NCBI RefSeq assembly: GCF_016755875.1
Contig: NZ_BNED01000005.1
Location: 6,957,501 to 7,021,500, forward strand
Source of the DNA: Streptomyces spororaveus
GTDB taxonomy: Bacteria > Actinomycetota > Actinomycetes > Streptomycetales > Streptomycetaceae
Direction: 5' to 3'
DNA: 64,000 nt
The translations under genes and the position numbers were made by a program. The notes beneath the pieces are model-generated. The model searched no databases. It was not told the origin of the DNA and worked only from the letters and a program-made list of their open reading frames with translations. How positions within the stretch are numbered: position 1 is the stretch's first letter; every line of letters starts with the position of its first letter. Of this stretch, positions 31,965 through 40,000 are shown one piece after another.

Positions 31965-32591
31965 ATGCCGGATCTCGATCCCGCCACCACCGCGCTGCTC
32001 ACCGTCGAGTGCCAGAACGGTGTCGTGGGGGAGGAGAGCGCGCTGCCCGAACTGGCCAAGGAGGCCCGGGACTCGGGGATGCTGGGGAGGGTGGCCGCGC
32101 TGGTCGACGCCGCGCGCGGGGCCGGCGTACAGGTACTGCACGCGGTCGCCGAGCGGCGGCCCGACGGGCTCGGGGCGAACACCAACGCGCGGCTGTTCCG
32201 GGCCGCTGAGAAGCTGCCGGTGCGCCAGCTGAGCGGGAGCCGGGCGGTGGAGATCGCCGCGCCCATCGTGGTGGCCGGGCAGGACCTGGTGGTCCGCCGG
32301 CTGCACGGGCTCTCCCCGATGGCCGGCACGGATCTGGACCCCCTGCTGCGCAACCTCGGCATCCGCACCCTCGTCGTGACCGGCGTCTCCTCCAACATCG
32401 CCGTCCCGAACACCGTCTTCGACGCCGTGAACCTCGGCTACCGGGTGGTGGTCCCGGCCGACGCCATCGCGGGGGTGCCCGCCTCCTGCACGGCCGAGGT
32501 GATCCGCAACTCCCTCGCCCTGGTCGCGTCCATCACCACGGCCGGAGAACTCCTCGCGCAGTGGGTCCCGCTACGTCGTGCCTCTGCGTGA
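31965..32591 (+). CDS. Isochorismatase-like protein lacking the catalytic cysteine
   Basis: 208 residues with the isochorismatase/cysteine-hydrolase fold (TTALLTVECQNGVVGEE; LGIRTLVVTGVSSNIAVPNT). In canonical members the triad is Asp-Lys-Cys; here the equivalents are E15, an Arg around 111-112 and A146. The protein is therefore not a standard cysteine hydrolase and may have different chemistry or be non-catalytic. An aggggggag site precedes ATG 31965. It is convergent with the membrane gene at 32633. Confidence 0.8.
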   Translation: MPDLDPATTALLTVECQNGVVGEESALPELAKEARDSGMLGRVAALVDAARGAGVQVLHAVAERRPDGLGANTNARLFRAAEKLPVRQLSGSRAVEIAAPIVVAGQDLVVRRLHGLSPMAGTDLDPLLRNLGIRTLVVTGVSSNIAVPNTVFDAVNLGYRVVVPADAIAGVPASCTAEVIRNSLALVASITTAGELLAQWVPLRRASA

Positions 32592-32632
32592 GGGCGGCTC
32601 GCTCCCCGGGATCAGCAGGTCCCGGCCGTCAC

Positions 32633-33619
32633 TCACGGACCAGGCGTGCCCACCCGCGCCTCGCGCGCACCGGCGCCGGCCTCTGCCTGGACCGACGGCC
32701 CGGTGCGCGGGGTGCGCGGGGTGCGCAGCGCCAGCAGGGTGGCGGTCAGCCAGGCCAGGACCAGTCCGCCAGCCGCTCCGAGGGTCGGCCCGTCCGGTTG
32801 GGTCAAGGGCTGCCCGCGCAGCGCCTGCCAGGCCGCCAGGGCCACCAGCCCCGCGTACCCTGCCGCCGCGACGATCACCACGCGCAGCCGGACCGTGCCG
32901 TCGGCCGGCCGGCCCGCCCCGGATGCCCGGCGGGACAGGGCGAGGGCCAGCAGCGGCAGCACTTGGAGGGCGTGCATGCCGATGAAGTGGGCGATGCGCA
33001 AATCGCCGCCCTCGGCCGACCAGCCGGTCACCGGCAGGTTCCGCCCCCCGTCCGGCACGCCTACGCTGTGCGCGCCCACGATGCCGGAGGCCCCATCGGC
33101 GAGCTGGTCCGCCGTCGGCATGCTCATCAGGAAGCCGAGCGCGAGTCCGACGACCGAGATGGCCGCCCCCAGCCGGATGGCCCAGGCAGTCGCCCGGTCC
33201 GGCAAGGGCTGCCTGTACAGCAGCACGGCGATGACCACGGTGGCCAGCCAGAGCACGGCCACGATCACGCCCATGACGGCGTATACGCCCGCGTCCAGCG
33301 GGGTCTCCTGGTTGAAGTGGCTGCGCTTGCCACGAACCACCTGCGTGACGATGAGTGCCATCTCGGAGGAAGAGCCGGCCGCGATGGCCGTCCCGGCCCA
33401 CCAACTGACCCGCCGGCCCCGACTGAGCAGCGAGTGCAGCCATGCCAGGGTGGCACCGTAGACACCCAGCGACACCGCGAACTTCAGCGGCTTGAGCCAA
33501 ATCGGTTCACCGGCCAGCACACGGTCGTCGACAACGAGGCCGACCAGGCTGACCACGGCCGTGACGGCCATCGCGGCGACCAGGTACGTCAAGGGTTTGT
33601 GCAACCCACGCACTGGCAT
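32633..33619 (-). CDS. Polytopic membrane protein, last gene of the ClpP operon
   Basis: 328 residues with about eight predicted membrane helices (for example VAAMAVTAVVSLVGLVV, YAVMGVIVAVLWLATVVIAV, LVALAAWQAL). No transporter signature is recognised. A conserved-looking H-F-I-G-M-H-A-L-Q segment sits in a later helix. ATG 33619 follows cccggggg. It is 48 bp downstream of the thioesterase gene in the same direction, so it probably belongs to the biosynthetic cluster (export or immunity are guesses). Confidence 0.75.
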   Translation of the reverse strand: MPVRGLHKPLTYLVAAMAVTAVVSLVGLVVDDRVLAGEPIWLKPLKFAVSLGVYGATLAWLHSLLSRGRRVSWWAGTAIAAGSSSEMALIVTQVVRGKRSHFNQETPLDAGVYAVMGVIVAVLWLATVVIAVLLYRQPLPDRATAWAIRLGAAISVVGLALGFLMSMPTADQLADGASGIVGAHSVGVPDGGRNLPVTGWSAEGGDLRIAHFIGMHALQVLPLLALALSRRASGAGRPADGTVRLRVVIVAAAGYAGLVALAAWQALRGQPLTQPDGPTLGAAGGLVLAWLTATLLALRTPRTPRTGPSVQAEAGAGAREARVGTPGP

Positions 33620-33667
33620 GGCTTCCCCCGGGATGTGAAGAGCGAACGGTTGAATGGGCCTGCTCGG

Positions 33668-34440
33668 CTATCCGACGGTCGCGCCGTCGAGCCGGGCGGC
33701 GAGGGCCGAAGCCACAGCCTCACGGTCAGAGTTGACGAAGAAGTGGCCGCCGGGGAAGGACTCCACGTCGCAGAGACCGGAGGTGAACGCCGCCCAGCCC
33801 TCGGCGCCCTCGCGGGTCACATGGGTGTCCTCGGTCCCCGTGAACACCGATACCGGGCAGGACAGTACGCCTTCCCCGGGTCCGGGCCCCACGTAGCACT
33901 CGACGGCCTTGTAGTCGCTGCGCAGGGTCGGCAGCAGCATCCGGACCAGTCGTCGTCGGCGAGCACCGCCTCGTCCGTGCCGCTCAGCCGGCGCAGCTCG
34001 GCGAGGATCGTCGCGTCATCCTGGTCGTGCAGGTCCGGGCGCGTGGCGGCGTGGCCGGGGGCGCGCCGACCGGACACGAACAGCCGGATCGGCCGGAGTC
34101 GCTCCGTGGTCTCCAGCCGGCGCGCGACCTCGTACGCCAGCAGAGCGCCCATGCTGTGTCCGAACAGGGCCAGTGGACGGTCCGGGGCGAGTTCGGTGAG
34201 TGCCTCGGTGATGCGGTCGGCCAGCTGGGTCAGCTCGTCCAGCGGCGGCTCGCTCCGGCGGTCCTGCCGCCCGGGGTACTGCACGGCGTACACGCCGATC
34301 CGGGGGGCAAGCAGTTTGGACATCGGGAAGTAGGTACTGGCGGCTCCCCCCGCGTGGGGGAAGCACAGCAGCGTCATCCCGTCCTCGGTCCCGGTGGAGA
34401 ACCGTCGGAACCAGCTGCCCGCGGCATGGGAGACGGTCAT
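33668..34440 (-). pseudogene. Type II thioesterase, frameshifted
   Basis: An editing thioesterase of PKS/NRPS systems (alpha/beta hydrolase) split over two frames. The first part (34440 to about 33950) has FPHAGGAAS, PGRQDR and the nucleophile S96 in GHSMG. The second part (about 33949-33668) has VFTGTEDTHV and the catalytic His in PGGHFFV. Near 33949-33951 one base is missing: the minus strand reads gacgacga-ctggtccggatg where one extra base would restore D-D-(E/D)-L-V-R-M-L-L-P. Rejoined length is about 257 residues, normal for the family. Either a real inactivating deletion or a sequencing error. It starts 6 bp after the upstream clpP, so it is in that operon. Confidence 0.85.
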
Positions 34441-34446
34441 GTCCGG

Positions 34447-35070
34447 TCAGGAACCGTTCTTGCCGCGCGGATGAACCACCTGGTCCACGATCCCGTACTC
34501 CAACGCGCCCTGCGCGGTGAGGATCTTGTCGCGGTCCAGGTCCTGGCGGATCTGCTCCTTGTCGCGACCGGTGTGGTGGGCCATGATCTCCTCGATCCGG
34601 TTCCGGATGCGCTCGATCTCCAGTGCCTGGATCTCAAGGTCGGACACCTGGCCCTGCTGACCGGGACTGGCCGGGGCGTGCATCAGGACCCGGGAGTTGG
34701 GCAGGGCGATCCGCTTGCCCTTGGTACCCGCGGCCAGGACGACCGAGGCGGCCGAGGTGGCCTGCCCGATGCAGACGGTCTGGATGTCCGGCTTGACGAA
34801 CTGCATCGTGTCGTAGATGGCCAGCAGTGAAGTGATGGAACCACCGGGCGAGTTGATGTAGATGGAGATGTCGCGGTCCGGGTCGGCCGACTCCAGGCAG
34901 AGCAGCTGGGTCATGACGTCGCTGGCGGAGGTGTCGTCGATCTCGGAGCCGAGAAAGATGATCCGCTCCTCGAACAGCTTGCCGTAGGGGTCGAACTCCC
35001 GCGCACCCTGAGAGGTGCGCTCGACGAAGCGGGGAAGGACGTAACGGGCCTGGGGCGCGTACTCGTGCAT
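34447..35070 (-). CDS. clpP: ATP-dependent Clp protease proteolytic subunit (second ClpP of the pair)
   Basis: 207 residues from ATG 35070 (ggagg 11 bp upstream); an in-frame ATG at 35169 would add 33 unconserved residues. Catalytic triad S106 (GQATS), H131 (VLMHAP) and D177 (RQDLDRD). INSPGGSITSLLAIYDTM is the conserved oligomerisation region. It corresponds to the ClpP4-like partner of paired Streptomyces ClpPs, which act as mixed tetradecamers with a Clp ATPase. The gene is followed 6 bp later by a type II thioesterase, which ties this ClpP pair to the polyketide-peptide cluster. Confidence 0.93.
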   Translation of the reverse strand: MHEYAPQARYVLPRFVERTSQGAREFDPYGKLFEERIIFLGSEIDDTSASDVMTQLLCLESADPDRDISIYINSPGGSITSLLAIYDTMQFVKPDIQTVCIGQATSAASVVLAAGTKGKRIALPNSRVLMHAPASPGQQGQVSDLEIQALEIERIRNRIEEIMAHHTGRDKEQIRQDLDRDKILTAQGALEYGIVDQVVHPRGKNGS

Positions 35071-35194
35071 GGGCAAGGCAGCCTCCGTACTTTCCGGGAC
35101 TCGGATGGGATCGGGCGGGCGAGCGGCAGGTGACGACGCCGGCGCGGTGAGTGACACACCGTCATTCACCGCGCCGGCGCTGCAGAGTCGCCGG

Positions 35195-35848
35195 TCAGCG
35201 CGCGGCGAGTCCGCCGCCGCCAGGCATCGACGGGGTGGACTGGATCACGTCGTCGATGAGGCCGTACTCCTTGGCCTCCTGAGCGGAGAACCAGTAGTCG
35301 CGGTCGGAATCCTTGGTGATGCGCTCGACGTCGTTCCCGGAGTGCTGTGCGATGAGCTGCGCCATCTCCTTCTTGGTCTTCAGGAGATGCTGCACGTAGA
35401 TGCGGATGTCGCTGGCCGAGCCGGAGAAGCCGGCCGAAGGCTGGTGCATGAGGATCTTCGCGTGCGGCAGGGCGAAGCGCTTTCCGGGGGCGCCGGAAGT
35501 CAGCAGGAACTGCCCCATGGAGGCGCAGAAGCCCATGGCGATGGTGACGACGTCGTTCTTGATGAGCTGCATCGTGTCGTACACCGCCATACCGGCGGTC
35601 ACCGAACCGCCCGGCGAATTAATGTACAGGTAGATGTCTTCTTCGGTCTGGGCCGCGAGCATAAGAAGCTGCGCGGTGATGCGGTTGGCAATGTCGTCGT
35701 CGACAGCCTGACCAAGGAAGACGATGCGGTGGTTGAGGAGGCTGCTGAATACCTGATCGCCCATTCCCCAGGGCGGGCTGGCTCCATTGTCCATACGCGG
35801 CGCAGAATGGCCGAATTCCGCTGCCTGGTAATCATCCTGACGAGTCAC
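35195..35848 (-). CDS. clpP: ATP-dependent Clp protease proteolytic subunit (first ClpP of the pair)
   Basis: 217 residues from GTG 35848 (MTRQDDYQAAEFGHSAPRMD is the typical start; a purine-rich ggggg lies upstream). Catalytic triad S110 (GFCASMG), H135 (ILMHQP), D180 (TKDSDRD). Most similar in layout to Streptomyces ClpP3. It is the first gene of the leftward clpP-clpP-thioesterase-membrane protein operon and is divergent from the XRE regulator. In S. lividans the clpP3-clpP4 operon is activated by PopR when ClpP1P2 fails; here the same arrangement stands beside a PKS-NRPS cluster and may be a resistance copy of the drug target. Confidence 0.93.
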   Translation of the reverse strand: MTRQDDYQAAEFGHSAPRMDNGASPPWGMGDQVFSSLLNHRIVFLGQAVDDDIANRITAQLLMLAAQTEEDIYLYINSPGGSVTAGMAVYDTMQLIKNDVVTIAMGFCASMGQFLLTSGAPGKRFALPHAKILMHQPSAGFSGSASDIRIYVQHLLKTKKEMAQLIAQHSGNDVERITKDSDRDYWFSAQEAKEYGLIDDVIQSTPSMPGGGGLAAR

Positions 35849-36133
35849 TGAACCCCCATGTGGATCCACCGGCAGCAACCGCCACCGTTCGATACTTCCG
35901 TGCTGTTCCGGTTCCGTCGATCCGATCGGGGCGCCCAACTGCCGTGACGCTTGCCGATCTTCACTCATCGGACCGTAGCACGATCATTTCCGGAACCGCG
36001 TCCCACCAGCAAATCGTTTCGCTGAGAGCGCACGTGGGGGCCGGAGTGCGGCGCATTCCCCTAGGCGCCTGCCCGTCGTTCGCCTGTGGTTAGATGCAAA
36101 GATCATTCGGCACAGTTCACACGGGGGTGGAAC
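35849..36133. other. Divergent control region clpP / popR-like
   Basis: 285 bp containing both promoters. For the regulator, tagatg near 36092 is a possible -10. The palindrome ttccggaa (35988-35995) is a possible operator. I do not find the TTCTGCC-N3-GGCAGAA element that I recall for S. lividans PopR. The region is clearly lower in G+C (35990-36020, 36090-36120) than the coding DNA. Confidence 0.45.
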
Positions 36134-36955
36134 GTGAGTATCGGTGAGCACAGGCGATTGGAACGCGCACACTTTTTAAGAAAACGGCGTGAAAGTATCT
36201 TGCCCTGCGAAGTCGGATTGCCGCAGGGCGTTCGCCGCAGGACCCCGGGGCTCCGCCGCGAGGAGGTCGCCGTCCTCGCCGGGGTGAGCCCCACCTGGTA
36301 CACGTATCTGGAGCAGGGCCGGGACGTCTCGCCCTCGCCGGACGTGCTGGACGGCCTCGCCAGTGTGCTGGGGCTGTCGGTCTTCGAACGCGACTACCTG
36401 CTCGCACTGTCCCGCGAACCGGACGCTTGCGCGCTCGCCGCGGGACCGTCCGACTCCTGGAAGTACTTGAAGGCGGTCGCGGAAAACATGTACCCGTTCC
36501 CCGCCTACATCTGTTCGCCCTCCGGCGATCTGCTTGGCTGGAATCGAGCGGTACCGGCGTGGCTCACGGACTTCGGGCAACTGCCCGAGGAGGACCGAAA
36601 CGTGCTCGTGTGGATGCTCACCTCCGAAGCGGCCCACCGGCGCTTCGTCGACTGGGAGAGCGCCTCCCGCCACGTCGTCGCCCGGTTCCGGGCCGAGCTG
36701 ACCGACTGGCGGGCCCTTCCCCACACCCACCGGCTGGTCCACGAACTCTCCCGCCGCAGCTCCCAGTTCCGGGAGTGGTGGGACGAGCACCGGGTGTCCG
36801 GGCCGCTGACCAGGGTCCATCGCATGCGGCACCCCGAGCACGGCGTCGTCCCGGTGCGGATGGTCGAACTGCTCCACGAGGACCCCAACGGGACCGTCCG
36901 TCTCATCGTGCACACTCCGCTTGCCGCCGAACAGCTGGGAGTCGCCGCGGCCTAG
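36134..36955 (+). CDS. XRE-family regulator with MmyB-like domain, PopR-like, C-terminal Ala-Ala-Ala
   Basis: 273 residues. An N-terminal helix-turn-helix (about 11-75: GVRRRTPGLRREEVAVLAG) is followed by an MmyB-type ligand-binding domain (about 95-265; WKYLKAVAENMYPFPAYICS). The last residues are LGVAAA. In S. lividans, PopR activates clpP3-clpP4 and is degraded by ClpP1P2 through its terminal alanines; position (divergent from clpP pair) and tail fit that role here. MmyB-type regulators are very common in Streptomyces, so identity with PopR is inferred. Start GTG 36134 with ggggtgg upstream. Confidence 0.8.
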   Translation: MSIGEHRRLERAHFLRKRRESILPCEVGLPQGVRRRTPGLRREEVAVLAGVSPTWYTYLEQGRDVSPSPDVLDGLASVLGLSVFERDYLLALSREPDACALAAGPSDSWKYLKAVAENMYPFPAYICSPSGDLLGWNRAVPAWLTDFGQLPEEDRNVLVWMLTSEAAHRRFVDWESASRHVVARFRAELTDWRALPHTHRLVHELSRRSSQFREWWDEHRVSGPLTRVHRMRHPEHGVVPVRMVELLHEDPNGTVRLIVHTPLAAEQLGVAAA

Positions 36956-36961
36956 GACAGC

Positions 36962-37002
36962 GCGCTTTCGCGGTCCGGCCGTGGGCCGGACCGCGCAAGC
37001 GC
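36962..37002. terminator. Bidirectional terminator between popR-like and PKS genes
   Basis: 18 base pairs with one mismatch (gcgctt, then cgcggtccggcc; loop gtg; ggccggaccgcg, then aagcgc). It ends both the rightward regulator and the 27-kb leftward biosynthetic operon. Confidence 0.88.
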
Positions 37003-37010
37003 ACCGCTGG

Positions 37011-40000
37011 CTACGCGTCGCCGGTACGCGGAGCCAGTTGCTCCGCAAGGTGGTCCGCCAGCTTCCCGACCGTCGGGAAGTCGAACACCAGCGAACTGGG
37101 AAGCACCAGACCGGTATCGGCGTTGAGCCGGTTGCGCAGTTCCACCGCCATCAGCGAGTCGAAGCCGAGGTCGAGCAGCTCCTCCTCGACCTCCACCTCA
37201 TCCGGGTCGTCGTACCCGAGCACCTCGGCGACACTGCGCAGCACCAGTGCGTACGACTGCTCCGCGTCCAGCACCAGTCGTCCGGCCACTGCGCCCGCCG
37301 CACCGCCGGCCTCCTCACCGTCGCGCCCTTCGCCGGCCGCATCGACGGCCGGGAACACGGACGGCAGCGCGGACAGCACCCTCGGCAGAGCCCCCGCCAT
37401 CGCGCGCTCCGCCAGCGCCGCCTCGTCCAGGTCCGCCGCGACCAGCGCCGCTTCACCGCGCGTCAGCGCCGCGTCGAGCAGGCACAGCGCCGACGTCGCC
37501 GTCATCGCCCGCACGCCGGCCCGGTCCAGCCGGCCCCGCTCGGTTTCGCCGAGCGTCCCGCCCATGCCCTCGCCCTCCCACAGGCCCCAGGCCAATGAGA
37601 CGCCACACAACCCCCGAGCTGTCCGGTGCTCCGCGAGCGCGTCCAGGTAGGCATTGGCGGCCGCGTAGTTGGCCTGCCCTGCCGTGCCGAGCGTTCCCGC
37701 GAGCGAGGAGAAGAGGACGAACGCGTCGAGGTCCAGGTCCTGGGTGAGCTCGTGCAGATGCCGGGCCGCGTCCGCCTTCGGCGCGAGGACCGTGTCCAGA
37801 CGCTCCGGGGTGAGGGATTCCAGGGTGCCGTCGTCCAGCACACCCGCTGTGTGGATCACAGCCGTCAACGGATACGCGGCCGGAATGCCGTCCAGCAACG
37901 CGGCGAGAGCATCCCGGTCCGCGATGTCACACGCCGAGACAGTGACCTGGGCACCGAGCGCCTCGAGCTCGGCGGTCAACTCCGCCGCACCGGCGGCAGC
38001 CGGCCCCCGACGGGAAACCAGCAGCAACCGCCGCACACCGTACTCGGTCACCACATGCCGGGCCATCAGGCCACCCAGCGCTCCGGTACCACCCGTGATC
38101 AGCGCCGTACCGTCGGCCCGGAAGACCGGACGCTCCCCGGCACCGAGCTCCCCGGCCCGGACCAGGCGCGGCACGTACGCCGTCCCCTCCCGGAGCGCGA
38201 GCTGCGGCTCGCCGAGCGCGAGCGCCGCCGACTGCGCCGCCCGGGAGGCGGGCGTCCCGTCGGTGTCCAGCAGCACGATCCTGCCCGGGAGTTCGGACTG
38301 CGCGCTGCGGCCCAAGCCCCAGGCCGCCGCTCCTCCCGGATCCGAAGCCAGCGGCTCACCCGCGACCGTGCACGCGCCCTCGGTGACCAGCACCAGCCGC
38401 CGTACCGAGGGGTCGGCCCCGGCCGCCAGCCGCTGCACCTGCGACAACGCCTCCCGGGCCGCGGCTTGTGCCCGGGCGGGCACCGACACCAGCAGGTCGC
38501 CCGGGTCGCCCTGGCCGTCGAAGCCCTCCGCCGGCGGCACCGGGATCCAGTCCACCCGGTACAGCGCGGCCTCCGGCGCACAGCCCGCCACGTCCGGCAC
38601 CACGCCCTCTGCGTGCCGCTGCCACGCGCCGGGCGCCCCGCCCGCCGCCGGCACCGGCCGCGCGTGCAGGATCGCCGCGCGATGCCCGTGCCGGTCCGGC
38701 TGAGCGAGCGCCAGCTGCACGTCCAGCGCTCCTTCGGCGGGCAGCCGCAGAGAGGCCTCCCGGGTGAGCACCAGCGGTGTCCAGCCCAGCAGCGTGCCGT
38801 CCGTGCCGAGTTCCCGGTCTGCCAGCTCCGGATGGGTGGCGGCGGACAGCCGGGCCGTGTGCACCGTACTGCCGTCCGCCAGGTCCAGACCGCCGCCCAG
38901 TACCGGGTGCTCCCCGGCCCCCGGCAGTGCGGGAGCGGTCCGGGTCTCCGGCGTCGGCGACAACCAGTAGCGCTGCCGCTGGAAGGCGTACGTGGGTACG
39001 GCTGCCGGTCGCGTCGCCGCCGGGAACACCGCCTTCCACTCCGGTACGGCGGCACCCGTCACGTGGAGCCGGGCCATGGCCGCAGTGGCACCCGCCGGGT
39101 CCGGTACCGCGACGGCCGCGACCGGGCGGTCCTTCGCCGACTCGTCGAGCACCCGTTCCACCGCGGGAGTCAGGACCGGCACGGGGCCGATCTCCAGGTA
39201 GGTGGTGGTGCCTTGGCTGCGCAGGGTGCGGATGCCGTCGGCGAAGCGGACGGCCTGGCGGATGTGGTCGACCCAGTAGCCGGGGTCGCAGAGCTGTTCG
39301 TCGGTGGCGAGTTCACCGGTCAGGTTGGAGACCAGCGGGACATCCGCGCCACGGAAGGCCAGTGTCTCCAGCACGGCACGGAAATCGGCCAGGACGCTGT
39401 CCATGTGTGCCGAGTGGAACGCGTGGCTCACGCGCAGCCGTGTCGCCTTGACGCCCTGGGTCTTCCACTGCTGCACCACGGCGGCCACTGCCGCTTCGTC
39501 GCCTGAAACCACGGTCGCGTCGGGGGCGTTGACGGCCGCGATGTCCACGCCCTCCGGCAGGGCCGCGGCCACGTCGGCTTCCGGGGCCTGGACCGAGGCC
39601 ATCGCTCCGCCCGGACGTGCGGACTGCATGAGCCGCCCACGCGCCGCCACCAGAGCGGCCGCGTCTTCCAATGACCACACGCCCGCCAGATAGGCGGCGG
39701 TCACCTCGCCGATCGAATGTCCGGCCAGGACATCGGGGCGCATGCCCCAGTGTTCCAGGAGCCGGTACAGGGCGACCTCGCAGGCGAAGATCGCAGGCTG
39801 GGCGTACTGGGTCAGATCCAGCAGAGCCGCCTCAGGGGAGTCCGCCTCCGCGAACACGATCCCGGCCAGCGGCTGGTCGAGGTGCACGTCCAACGCCGCG
39901 CACACCTCATCGAACGCGGCAGCGTAGCCAGGCTGGGCGGCATACAGCTCCCGTCCCATACCCACCCGCTGAGACCCCTGACCCGCGAACAGCACGGCGA

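Noticed and set aside
17880..32591. Genes between gcvP and the ClpP operon as part of the biosynthetic cluster
   Set aside because: They are mostly single transcription units with their own regulators and no biosynthetic signature; the first cluster gene on the left is taken as the membrane protein at 32633.
34447..35848. The ClpP pair as simply the housekeeping clpP1-clpP2 operon
   Set aside because: No clpX or tig next to them, whereas a PopR-like regulator and a PKS-type thioesterase are adjacent; the arrangement fits clpP3-clpP4 or a resistance copy.
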